A stretch of 64,000 nucleotides of DNA from Porphyrobacter sp. CACIAM 03H1 (GTDB lineage Bacteria; Pseudomonadota; Alphaproteobacteria; Sphingomonadales; Sphingomonadaceae). Below the pieces are notes generated by a model. The model worked only from the letters and a program-made list of their open reading frames with translations, did no database searches and was not told where the DNA came from. Made by a program: the position numbers and the translations under genes. The stretch spans positions 1,293,846-1,357,845 of the forward strand of contig NZ_CP021378.1 in the NCBI RefSeq assembly GCF_002215495.1. Reading direction: 5' to 3'. Every line of letters starts with the position of its first letter. The first letter of the stretch is position 1. This document shows, one piece after another, positions 27,568-35,695 of this stretch.

Positions 27568-29442
27568 TCACCCGTCATAGCCCATCCGCGCGATCCACGG
27601 GGCAAGGAGCGGCATCACTGGTGCGAGCTGTTCGGCATACCGCTCCCAGCGCCCGCGAGCCCGGGTGTAGAGCCGTTCACCGATCTGCGCATAGCTCGCG
27701 GTGCGCACACGGCTGCGGGTGCGCGCGGTCTCCTCGTGGGCGAGCAGGCGGTCGTTCCAGGCAAGGCCGAGCCATTCGACCAGCGGCTGCAATTCGGCGC
27801 GCGGATTCTCCACCAGCCGCTCGTAGCGCACCGCGCGGGCCTCGACGGGCAGCAGCGCCAGCGCCCTGTGCCACGCGGTGAAGACCGCGTCATAGGTGCG
27901 CGCGGCCTCCTCCAGATCGGTGAAGCTGCGCATCGCGTGGTTGAGCGTGAAGTTGGCCATGAAGCAGCTCAGCACGACATCGGCCGGGTGGCGTTCGGCG
28001 AGGATGAAGCGCGCCTTGGGGAAGAGGCGGTGGATCAGGGGCACCCGGGCCATGTTGAGCGGGTGCTTGTCAACCAGCCAGCGCGTTCCGTCCCACCCGT
28101 GGGCGCGGGCGCTGGCGAAATAGGCTTCGCGCAGTTCGGCGCATTGCGAGCCGGTGAGCGCGGCCGGATCCTCGCTTCCGAGAAGGCGCGCTACCTCCGT
28201 CACCATCGGCTGTTCCTCGAGAACGCAAAGCTCGGGCAGGCCCATCAGCATGGTGTCGAGCAGGGTCGTGCCCGAACGCGGGAAGCCGACGAGGAACACC
28301 GGATCGGGCCGTGCCGGATCGGGGGCGAGGGGCGGGGCCCAGGCGGCGGCCCAGGCCGGGGTCCAGCGGGCGCTCTCGGCCTCCAGCGCGGCGCGGAAGC
28401 TCGGGCCGCGCTGGGGCGGGGCCTCGGCCATGGCGGCGGCGTTCATCGCGGCGAAGGCGGCAAAGGCGCGCGGGGCATCGCCGAGCCGCTCGGCGATATT
28501 GCCGATCAGCGCCTCGCGGCGGACCGGGTGGATGGTCGGCGGGATCGCCTCGGCGTGGCGCGCGGCATCGGCGAAGCGGCCTTCGCGCTGGGCGAGCCAG
28601 GCGTGGAGGAAGGCGACCTCGGGCGGGCAGGCAGCGGGATCGAGGCCCGCGAGAAAGGCGGCGAGATCGGCGGTGCGGTTGGTCGCCTCGTAGAGCCGCC
28701 CCAGTTCGAGATGGCTCTCGCCGAAGTCGGGCCAGCGCGCGACCGCCGCCTCGAGCACGGCGATCGCCTCGTCGAGCAGCTCGTTGTGCGCGAGCGCCAT
28801 CGCCAGTTCGGTCTGCACCGTGCGGTCCCCCGGCGCGAGAGCGGCGGCATCGCGCGCGACCTTGAGGCGGGCCGCGCCGCGGTCGGCCCGGCGCAGCACG
28901 TCGGCAAGGTTGAGGTAGATCGCGACCGCATCGGGCTGGTGGGTGATCGCCTGTTCGAGCGCCGCGATGGCCGGGTCGAACCGGCCCGCGGCGGCGTGGA
29001 TGTTGCCGAGATTGTTCCAGCTTGCAGCGTCCCCCGGCTCGGCCGTGAGGACGCGGGCATAGGCCGCCACCGCCTCGCGGTGCTGCCCGCGCTCGGTGCG
29101 GATCCACGCCTCGATCCGCGCAAGGTCGGGCTCCGGCGCGCCCTCGGCGAGGCGCAGGGCATCCTCGGCGCGGCCCGCGGCGAGCAAAGCCTTGGCGAGG
29201 TCGGCGCGCACGCCCCGGTCTTCGGGGCGCAGCCGGGCGAGGGGTTCGAGATGGGCGAGTGCGCGCAGGCCCTCGCCCAGTTCCAGCGCCGCCAGCCCGG
29301 CGATGGCGAGGAAGGGCGCACCTGCCTCGTCGGGGGCGGCATGGGCCTCGGCCAGCGCCAGCGCGCCCGCGGCATCGCCTGCCTGGCGCAGGCGGATCGC
29401 CTCGGCAAGCGCAGCGGGGGACGGGGCGGGCTGAGGGGTCAT
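27568..29442 (-). CDS. TPR-sulfotransferase fusion protein
   Basis: A 624-residue cytoplasmic protein. About eight TPR-like repeats fill residues 10-340 (for example AASWNNLGNIHAAAGRFDPA). The C-terminal 380-610 is a Sulfotransfer_3-type domain: the PAPS 5'-phosphosulfate loop GFPRSGTT (386-393), the DKHPLNM segment (from 458) and the 3'-phosphate motif ERHPADVVLSCF (from 484). The enzyme is predicted to transfer sulfate from PAPS to a hydroxyl or amine. TPR-fused sulfotransferases are common in marine alphaproteobacteria, but I know of no defined substrate. It starts 5 nt after the stop of the upstream TPR-oxygenase, so the pair is tightly coupled. TPR arrays suggest that the acceptor is a protein or a protein-bound compound (inference). 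Confidence 0.9.
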   Translation of the reverse strand: MTPQPAPSPAALAEAIRLRQAGDAAGALALAEAHAAPDEAGAPFLAIAGLAALELGEGLRALAHLEPLARLRPEDRGVRADLAKALLAAGRAEDALRLAEGAPEPDLARIEAWIRTERGQHREAVAAYARVLTAEPGDAASWNNLGNIHAAAGRFDPAIAALEQAITHQPDAVAIYLNLADVLRRADRGAARLKVARDAAALAPGDRTVQTELAMALAHNELLDEAIAVLEAAVARWPDFGESHLELGRLYEATNRTADLAAFLAGLDPAACPPEVAFLHAWLAQREGRFADAARHAEAIPPTIHPVRREALIGNIAERLGDAPRAFAAFAAMNAAAMAEAPPQRGPSFRAALEAESARWTPAWAAAWAPPLAPDPARPDPVFLVGFPRSGTTLLDTMLMGLPELCVLEEQPMVTEVARLLGSEDPAALTGSQCAELREAYFASARAHGWDGTRWLVDKHPLNMARVPLIHRLFPKARFILAERHPADVVLSCFMANFTLNHAMRSFTDLEEAARTYDAVFTAWHRALALLPVEARAVRYERLVENPRAELQPLVEWLGLAWNDRLLAHEETARTRSRVRTASYAQIGERLYTRARGRWERYAEQLAPVMPLLAPWIARMGYDG

Positions 29443-29447
29443 GGGGT

Positions 29448-30965
29448 TCAATCCTGTCGGGGGCGGGCGATGTCGAAGGCGACCGTCAGCCGCTCGCCCT
29501 GCGGGAAGGGGCGGGTGCCGTGCCACATGGTCGAGGGGAACAGCACGAGCCGCCCTGGCTTGGGTTCGATCAGTCGGCGCGGGGGCAGGCCGGGGACGAG
29601 ATCGCGTTCCTCGCCGAGGGCGAGCCAGCCGGCGTGGTCGCCGGTGCCGCCGCGCCCGAGGGTTTCGGGCAGGGCGACGTAGAGCGCGGAGCTGAACCAG
29701 CCCTGCGGATGGACGTGATCCTTGTGGAAGCCCGCATCGGTGAGCCGGACCGACCACGATCCGGCGATGCGCAGCGGGGCGCGGGCGAACGGCAGGGTGG
29801 GGTGGCCCGCCTGCGGCTCCGGAAGCTGGGCGACATGGCGCTCGACGATCGCCAGCAGCCGCGCCTTGAGGTCGCGGATCGCCGGTTCGATGCGGAGCAG
29901 CAGGTTGCCGTCGGTCTGGGTGCCGCCGCGCACCGACTGGTCGAGCGGCGCGTCCCGCGTCACGTGGAGCGCGCGCAGGTGATCGGCGAGGGCGCCGAGC
30001 TCTGCCGGGGAAAGGCCGATGTCGTAGACCCCGACGAGGCGCGGATCGCCTTCCAGCCAGCCCGCACGCGCGTCGCCGGTCATCCGCCAGGCGAGCGAGA
30101 CATAGGGCCACAGTGGCCCGGCATCCGGCGTGGCGAGGCGCGGCTCGAGCAGGGCGGCGGCGGCCTCGGGGCGGCTGGCGCGGATCAGGTGACGGGCGTG
30201 CATCCACGCCGCGTTGACATCGCCGGGCGCGCCGGCGGCGGCGAAGTGGGCGTCGGCCTCGGCCAGCGCGCCCGCCTCCGAGGCGATGTGGGCTGCGAGC
30301 AGGCTGAGCCAGCCCGGGCTCCCGAGCGCCGCGCGGGCGGCTTCGACGGCGGCGGCGGCGCGCGCAAGCTCACGGGCCTGCAGGGCGAGCGCGATGGCGC
30401 AGTGGTGGAGCGCGTCGGAGCGGGGATGTCCGGCAAGGGCGGTGGCGACGCTCTCGAGCGGGTCTGCGCCCATCTGTCCGGCAATCGCGGCGCGGCTGCG
30501 GTGTCCCTCGACCCACAGCGGGTTCGCGGCCAGTGCGGCATCGAGCAGGGCGATGCCCTCGGCGGCGCGGGCTTCATGCAGCAGCGCGGCCGCATGGCCG
30601 AGTATCACCCCGCCGTCCTGCGGTGCGAGGGTGGCGGCGGCGGCGAACAGGGCGGCGGCGGGCAGGCCCGCCTCGAGCGCGGTGCGGGCGCGGGAATGGG
30701 CGATAAGCGCATCGTGCGGGGCGATCCGCGCTGCGGCAGCGAAGGCCTCGTGCGCGATCATGCTCTCGCCGCAGGCTCGCGCGGCAAGGCCGAGCAGCTG
30801 GTGCGCACGGGGGCTTGCCGGATGGAGCTCGGCACAGCGGCGCGCGTGGGGCAGGAGGAGTTCGGGAAAATCGGCATTGATCAGCGCGAGGCCCTGCCCC
30901 AGCGCCGCCGCCGGATCGGCGAGGGGGAAGCGGGCGATCCGGGCGAGGGCTTCCTCGTGGGTCAC
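29448..30965 (-). CDS. TPR protein with C-terminal 2OG-Fe(II) oxygenase domain (first copy)
   Basis: A 505-residue protein if started at the GTG at 30965. An ATG at 31013 in the same frame lies inside the terminator hairpin and is unlikely to be used, and no strong SD is seen for either. Residues 1-300 are TPR-like repeats. The block DQSVRGGTQTDGNLLLRIEP aligns with the paralogue at 24507-26195. The C-terminal oxygenase domain has GSWSVRL, FHKDHVHPQGWFSS (His417-x-His419; His414-x-Asp416 lies just before), LVLFPSTMWHGTRP (His482) and RLTVAFDI. It is the first enzyme gene after the receptor gene and is separated from it by a terminator/attenuator. Predicted iron- and 2OG-dependent hydroxylase; substrate unknown. 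Confidence 0.82.
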   Translation of the reverse strand: MTHEEALARIARFPLADPAAALGQGLALINADFPELLLPHARRCAELHPASPRAHQLLGLAARACGESMIAHEAFAAAARIAPHDALIAHSRARTALEAGLPAAALFAAAATLAPQDGGVILGHAAALLHEARAAEGIALLDAALAANPLWVEGHRSRAAIAGQMGADPLESVATALAGHPRSDALHHCAIALALQARELARAAAAVEAARAALGSPGWLSLLAAHIASEAGALAEADAHFAAAGAPGDVNAAWMHARHLIRASRPEAAAALLEPRLATPDAGPLWPYVSLAWRMTGDARAGWLEGDPRLVGVYDIGLSPAELGALADHLRALHVTRDAPLDQSVRGGTQTDGNLLLRIEPAIRDLKARLLAIVERHVAQLPEPQAGHPTLPFARAPLRIAGSWSVRLTDAGFHKDHVHPQGWFSSALYVALPETLGRGGTGDHAGWLALGEERDLVPGLPPRRLIEPKPGRLVLFPSTMWHGTRPFPQGERLTVAFDIARPRQD

Positions 30966-30985
30966 GCTGGCAGGGGTCCTCGAAC

Positions 30986-31014
30986 AAAAATGGCGGGCCT
31001 CGCGGCCCGCCATT
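30986..31014 (-). terminator. Intra-operon terminator/attenuator after the TBDR gene
   Basis: A perfect 11-bp stem (30989-30999 with 31004-31014, 4-nt loop) is followed on the minus strand by T5. It lies 22 nt after the receptor stop and before the five downstream enzyme/accessory genes, so it should make receptor mRNA more abundant than enzyme mRNA. Confidence 0.88.
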
Positions 31015-31036
31015 CGTGGTCTATCGAAGCGGACGC

Positions 31037-34000
31037 TTAGAAATCAAGCGTGACGCCCGCGAAGAGGTAGCGCCCGAGGGCGTCGTACACCTGCGCGAAG
31101 GTGTTGCCGTTGCACGGGCCGGCAGGGCAGGCCTGCGAGCCGGTGACCTGCGGCGCCTTGTCGAAGACGTTGTTCGCGCCGAGGACGAAGTTGAAGTTGT
31201 CCCCTGCATCGAAGGTCAGCGCGAGGTCGAAGTAGCTGACCGCATCGAAGCCCGCGATCCCCGGCTGGGTGGTCGCCGTCAGGCCGTCGAAGTCAACCCC
31301 GTCGAAGTAGCGCCAGCGCACCGAGGCGCCGAGACCGTTGCGGAAATTGAAGCCCAGACGGGCGTTGTGACGCCATTCGGGGTTCGGCGTGCCGCACAGG
31401 TTGCCGTAGAGGCCCACGCACTCCACGTCCGCCGCGCCCGGGACGCCCGGGTTCGAGTTCAGCTCGTCCAGCCAGGTGCCGACGAAGTTGAACGTCAGGA
31501 TGCCGGCATTGCCGATTTCCGTGCGGTAGGAGCCGTTGATGTCGACGCCCGAGGTGGCGAGCGAGCCGATGTTCTGCGGCAGGTTGACGACGAAGCCGCC
31601 CGGCGAACGCCACAGCGAACCGGACGCGTCGCGGTTGACCAGACCGCAGAAGAACGGATCCGCGGTGTCGGTGCACTGCTGGACGATGAGGTCCGCACCG
31701 ATGCCCTGGATCGCGCCGTTCACTTCGATGTTGAAGTAGTCGACCGACAGGTTGAAGCCCGGCAGGAAGGTCGGGGTCAGCACCACACCGGCGGTGTAGG
31801 TGTCGGCCACTTCCGGCTGCAGGTTGATGTTGCCGCCCACGAAGCCGTTGTACTGTTCGGCCGGGTTGGGGGCGACGAACTGCCCGACGGCAAGGCCCTG
31901 GGCCCGGCAGCCGGTATCGGCAGCGGTGATCACGAAGCCCGCGCACGGGTCGGTCGAACCGTCCAGCGCGACCCGGTTCGGAGCGAACAGGTCCTGGATG
32001 GTCGGCGCCCGGACCGCGCGGTTGTAGCCGCCGCGGATGCGGATGTCGCGGATCGGGGCGAATTCGCCTTCGATCTTGTAGGTGTCGGTGTTGGCGCCGG
32101 TGCTGTAGTCCGAATAGCGGTAACCGCCGGTGACGGTGAAGTCGTAGACCCAGCTGTCCTGCGCGATCGGGATACGGATTTCGGTGAAGAATTCCGTCAC
32201 GTCGAAGCTGCCCGAAACCGGGAGCGTCGGCGCGCCCTGGCCCGCAAGGTCACCCGTGCTGAAGGCGACGTCCGAGTTGAACTCGAGCTTTTCCTTGCGG
32301 TACTCCGTCCCGAACACGACGTCGACGCCCTGGTCGGACCAGGGGCTCTTGATGCCGTATTCGCCCAGGGTGCCCGACACGAAGGCGTTGGCGACCTGCT
32401 GGCTCACGACCCCGCGCGAGAAGCCCGGCGTGGCGAGGTACTGGACCGAGGCCTGGCTCGGGGCGACGGTGCCCGGCGAGAAGATGTCCCACGGCACGCA
32501 GTTCGGGTCCGAACCGTCGAGCGTCGAACGGCACACCGGCGTCCCGTTCGGACCGGTCACGACATCGAGCGCACGGCCGAGGCGCGTGACCGAGAAGTCG
32601 TTGAGGTAGGTCTGGGAGTAGTTGTTGCGGCCGTACTGGTAGAAGGCATCGTAGGACCATGCCGGCGACAGGTCGCCCCTCACGCCGAGCACGGCGCGGT
32701 AGCTGACGTGCTGCAGGTCGTCCTGACGCCCGCCGCCCTCGACGTTGCGGCGCAGGATCTGCGCGAAGGCACGGTTGTAGGTGGTGCCGGTCAGCGGGTT
32801 GACGAAGTTGAACGGCGTGGTCGGCAGCAGGGGCTCGCCCAGGCCGCGGTCGATGCGTGCCTGGTTCTCCGCCGCGACGTTGCCGACGACGAAGAAGGCG
32901 TCACCCGGCAGCGGGCTGACGAGCAGGTTCTCGCCGTCGCAGATCTGGGCACGCTGGCCGGCGCCGAGCAGCGGGTTGTCGCAGTTGATCGACAGGGTGT
33001 TGCCGAAGTTGCCCGAGGGAGCGATCTGGGCGACCGTGCGGTCGTCCATGAACATGAACTCCATGTAGGGCTTGATCGCGCTCGAGATCTCGTAATCGGC
33101 AAAGACGCCCGCGGTGTAACGCTCGTCGGGACGCTGGAAGTAGTTCAGCGGGCCGAAGTTGAACGGCGTGAAGCCGCCCAGCAGCGTGCGGTTGGGGCCG
33201 AACTGGCCGATGGTCGAGGTCAGCGAATCCGCGACGCCGTTGCCGTCGGCATCGGTCAGGTCGTCGAAATCGTCGAAGTAGAACACGGTGCCGGTCGCCG
33301 AGGTGGCCGAGCCGCCGCAGTTGTACTGGCGACCGCCGGCCGCGACCGAAGCCGCCGAGTTGGCCGAGAGGGCGCAGGCCGAATAGTCGCGCCGGGCCTG
33401 GAGCACCGGATCGATCTTGCGGTAGCCGGCATAGGCGGTGACACGGCCGCGGCCGTCATCGAAGCTGCTGCCGAAGGCGATCGTGCCGTCGAAGGTGCCG
33501 CCATCGGTGACCATGCCCGACGGATAGCCGAAGCCGCGCGCGTCGAGCGCGCCGCGGATGTCGTTGCCCGAGCGGTTATTGTGGTTGTAGACGCCGTAGT
33601 TGGCGTTGATCTTGAAGCCTTCGAAGTCGGTATCGAGCACGAAGTTGACAACGCCCGCGACCGCGTCTGCACCGTACACCGACGAGGCACCGCCGGTCAG
33701 CACGTCGACGCGCTCGATCAGCGCGGCCGGAATGGCGTTGATGTCGGCGGCCGAGGTGCTCGGCGTGCCCGGCATCAGGCGACGGCCGTTGACCAGCACC
33801 AGGGTGCGCTCGGAGCCGAGGCCGCGCAGGTTCAGGGTCGCGGTGCCGGTGGCGCCGTTCGAGACGCTGCCGCCCTGCGCCGCGAAGACCTGCGGGAGCG
33901 AGTTGATGAGGTCTTCGGTGCGGGTCGTGCCGGTGAGCGAGAACTCCTCGGCGGTCACGACGGTGACGGGGCTCGCGGATTCGAGGTTGGGCGAACGCAG

Positions 34001-34153
34001 ACGCGTGCCGGTGACGACGATCGCCTGGACGGGCTCTTCTTCGGCGGCGGCGTCGGTGGTGACATCGGCGTCCTGCGCATGGGCCGGGGCACCGAGGGTG
34101 AGCGCGATGACGGCAGTTGCCGCACCGGCCTTGAGAAGCGTGTGCTTCTTCAT
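31037..34153 (-). CDS. TonB-dependent outer membrane receptor heading the oxygenase/sulfotransferase operon
   Basis: A 1038-residue receptor. The ATG at 34153 is preceded by AAAGGAGG. The signal peptide ends GAPAHAQ. A short acidic linker leads into the plug: AIVVTGTRLRSPNLESASPV, TLNLRGLGSERTLVLVNGRRL, DVLTGGASSVYGADAVAGVVN. The barrel ends LFAGVTLDF. No STN domain. Paired cysteines occur in loop-like positions (SACALS...QYNCGG; DPFCGL; VECVGLYGNLCG), typical of extracellular-loop disulfides. It is paralogous to the receptor at 21399-24374. Two operators lie upstream (34292-34345), about 140 and 170 nt before the start. The downstream genes suggest that its substrate or its own chain is a target of hydroxylation and sulfation (speculative). 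Confidence 0.95.
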   Translation of the reverse strand: MKKHTLLKAGAATAVIALTLGAPAHAQDADVTTDAAAEEEPVQAIVVTGTRLRSPNLESASPVTVVTAEEFSLTGTTRTEDLINSLPQVFAAQGGSVSNGATGTATLNLRGLGSERTLVLVNGRRLMPGTPSTSAADINAIPAALIERVDVLTGGASSVYGADAVAGVVNFVLDTDFEGFKINANYGVYNHNNRSGNDIRGALDARGFGYPSGMVTDGGTFDGTIAFGSSFDDGRGRVTAYAGYRKIDPVLQARRDYSACALSANSAASVAAGGRQYNCGGSATSATGTVFYFDDFDDLTDADGNGVADSLTSTIGQFGPNRTLLGGFTPFNFGPLNYFQRPDERYTAGVFADYEISSAIKPYMEFMFMDDRTVAQIAPSGNFGNTLSINCDNPLLGAGQRAQICDGENLLVSPLPGDAFFVVGNVAAENQARIDRGLGEPLLPTTPFNFVNPLTGTTYNRAFAQILRRNVEGGGRQDDLQHVSYRAVLGVRGDLSPAWSYDAFYQYGRNNYSQTYLNDFSVTRLGRALDVVTGPNGTPVCRSTLDGSDPNCVPWDIFSPGTVAPSQASVQYLATPGFSRGVVSQQVANAFVSGTLGEYGIKSPWSDQGVDVVFGTEYRKEKLEFNSDVAFSTGDLAGQGAPTLPVSGSFDVTEFFTEIRIPIAQDSWVYDFTVTGGYRYSDYSTGANTDTYKIEGEFAPIRDIRIRGGYNRAVRAPTIQDLFAPNRVALDGSTDPCAGFVITAADTGCRAQGLAVGQFVAPNPAEQYNGFVGGNINLQPEVADTYTAGVVLTPTFLPGFNLSVDYFNIEVNGAIQGIGADLIVQQCTDTADPFFCGLVNRDASGSLWRSPGGFVVNLPQNIGSLATSGVDINGSYRTEIGNAGILTFNFVGTWLDELNSNPGVPGAADVECVGLYGNLCGTPNPEWRHNARLGFNFRNGLGASVRWRYFDGVDFDGLTATTQPGIAGFDAVSYFDLALTFDAGDNFNFVLGANNVFDKAPQVTGSQACPAGPCNGNTFAQVYDALGRYLFAGVTLDF

Positions 34154-34291
34154 TGTGGTCGTCCTCCTTTGGGTTTGACCGTCGATTGACACTTCAAACG
34201 TCAAGGGCGTCTGGCGAAAATCCGGCCAGACGACCCCCTCCACCGTGCCGGATGGGCGATGCCCGCATCTGGCGCAATTTCCATGTCATGA

Positions 34292-34312
34292 AGATGCAAA
34301 CTTTTGCAGATG
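34292..34312. promoter_or_regulatory. Secondary operator (one perfect half-site)
   Basis: AGATGCA (34292-34298), a 6-nt spacer and TGCAGATG (34305-34312). The right half-site is a 7/7 match and the left 5/7 to ATCTGCA-N6-TGCAGAT. Its centre is 32 bp, three helical turns, from the perfect site, which would place bound dimers on the same face of DNA. Confidence 0.55.
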
Positions 34313-34321
34313 TCCTGTTCC

Positions 34322-34345
34322 TTATCTGCAACAGTCTGCAGATAA
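34322..34345. promoter_or_regulatory. Operator dyad (perfect 9-bp arms, N6 spacer)
   Basis: TTATCTGCA (34322-34330), spacer ACAGTC and TGCAGATAA (34337-34345). It lies 169 nt upstream of the TBDR start at 34153, nearly the same offset as the sister operator before the TBDR at 21399 (171 nt). It also lies 152 nt upstream of the divergent thiolase gene. Confidence 0.8.
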
Positions 34346-34352
34346 AGCGTGT

Positions 34353-34369
34353 CGTTCGAGCGACGAACG
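34353..34369. promoter_or_regulatory. Second type of dyad, candidate operator for the thiolase operon
   Basis: CGTTCG-AGCGA-CGAACG, a perfect 6-bp inverted repeat with a 5-nt spacer, 127 nt upstream of the thiolase start. It differs from the TBDR operators and could be read by the MarR protein encoded at the end of the acyl-CoA gene group, but nothing proves this. Confidence 0.35.
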
Positions 34370-34496
34370 GGTGGCATTTTTGATCGCTTGATTTGGCCTT
34401 CCCGCTTCAATAGGCGGGGCGGCAGGCGAGTGGCGATGCGCAACTGATCGCGCACGCGCGGCCCCTTTCGCCCGGGCCGAAGACAGAGGAGAGCTT

Positions 34497-35669
34497 ATGA
34501 GCACAGCTTATATCGTCGAGGCCGTCCGCACGGCCGGTGGCCGTCGCGGCGGGCGTCTGGCCGGGGTCCATCCGGTCGATCTGCTGGCCAAGTCGCTCGA
34601 TGCGGTGGTCGAGCGTTCGGGCATCGATCCTGCCGCGATCGACGACGTGGTGACGGGCTGCGTCACCCAGGCGGGCGAACAGGCGATGCAGGTCGGGCGC
34701 ATGGGCGTGCTGGCCAGCAAGCTGCTCCCGCAATCGACCCCGGCCGTCACCATCGACCGCCAGTGCGGATCGAGCCAGCAGGCGATCCAGTTCGCGGCGC
34801 AGGCGGTGATGAGCGGCGTGCAGGACGTGGTCATCGCCAGCGGCGTCGAGAGCATGACCCGCGTGCCGATGGGCTCCAACGCGACGCTGCACATGAAGGA
34901 AGGCCTCGGCCACTACATGTCGCCCGAGCTTCAGGCCAAGTTCCCCGGCATCCAGTTCAGCCAGTTCATGGGCGCCGAGATGATCGTGAAGAAGCACGGT
35001 TTCTCGAAGGAGGATCTCGACCGTTTCGCGCTGTCGAGCCACCAGAAGGCGGTTGCCGCGACGCAGGCAGGGGCCTTCGAGCGCGAGATCGTGCCGGTGG
35101 AGATCGAGACGCCCGAGGGCACCCAGATGCACACGGTCGATGAAGGCATCCGCTTCGATGCCACGCTGGAAGGCATCGCCGGCGTCAAGCTGATCAGCCC
35201 CGATGGCGCGCTGACCGCGGCCTCGGCGAGCCAGATCTGCGACGGTTCCTCGGCGGTGCTGATGGTGTCGGAAGCGGCGCTGAAGGCCCACGGCTTGACC
35301 CCGCTGGCGCGCATCCACAACCTCACCGTCACCGCGGGCGATCCGGTGATCATGCTGGAAGAGCCGCTGTTCGCCACCGACAAGGCGCTCCAGCGCGCCG
35401 GCCTGACGATGGCCGACATCGATCTCTACGAGGTCAACGAGGCCTTCGCCTCCGTGCCGCTCGCCTGGCTCAAGCACACCGGTGCCGATCCGGAGAAGCT
35501 CAACGTCCATGGCGGCGCGATCGCGCTTGGCCACCCGCTCGGCGCGAGCGGCACCAAGCTTATGGCGACGCTGGTCCACGCGCTGCGCCGCCACGGCAAG
35601 AAGTACGGCCTCCAGACGATGTGCGAAGGCGGCGGCGTCGCCAACGTGACCATCGTCGAGGCGCTCTGA
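34497..35669 (+). CDS. Thiolase family protein (acetyl-CoA C-acyltransferase)
   Basis: A 390-residue thiolase with AGAGGAGAG upstream. The nucleophilic Cys90 lies in DRQCGSSQQ; the catalytic His in GGAIALGHPLGASG and the second catalytic Cys in MCEGGGVANVTIVE are intact. It cleaves 3-ketoacyl-CoA with CoA, or runs in reverse with acetyl-CoA. With the SDR and crotonase downstream it covers beta-oxidation steps. The substitutions around the active site (GSSQQAIQFAAQAV) match the steroid/branched-acyl FadA-like group rather than PhaA, but substrate cannot be fixed. First gene of a plus-strand group, divergent from the TBDR operon. Confidence 0.92.
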   Translation: MSTAYIVEAVRTAGGRRGGRLAGVHPVDLLAKSLDAVVERSGIDPAAIDDVVTGCVTQAGEQAMQVGRMGVLASKLLPQSTPAVTIDRQCGSSQQAIQFAAQAVMSGVQDVVIASGVESMTRVPMGSNATLHMKEGLGHYMSPELQAKFPGIQFSQFMGAEMIVKKHGFSKEDLDRFALSSHQKAVAATQAGAFEREIVPVEIETPEGTQMHTVDEGIRFDATLEGIAGVKLISPDGALTAASASQICDGSSAVLMVSEAALKAHGLTPLARIHNLTVTAGDPVIMLEEPLFATDKALQRAGLTMADIDLYEVNEAFASVPLAWLKHTGADPEKLNVHGGAIALGHPLGASGTKLMATLVHALRRHGKKYGLQTMCEGGGVANVTIVEAL

Positions 35670-35695
35670 TCACCCCCAATCCGAGAGGAAAACCA

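Noticed and set aside
30966..31013. ATG start at 31013 for the first TPR-oxygenase
   Set aside because: The codon lies within the stem of the intrinsic terminator and has no ribosome-binding site. The GTG at 30965 leaves the hairpin untranslated, though it is also only weakly supported.
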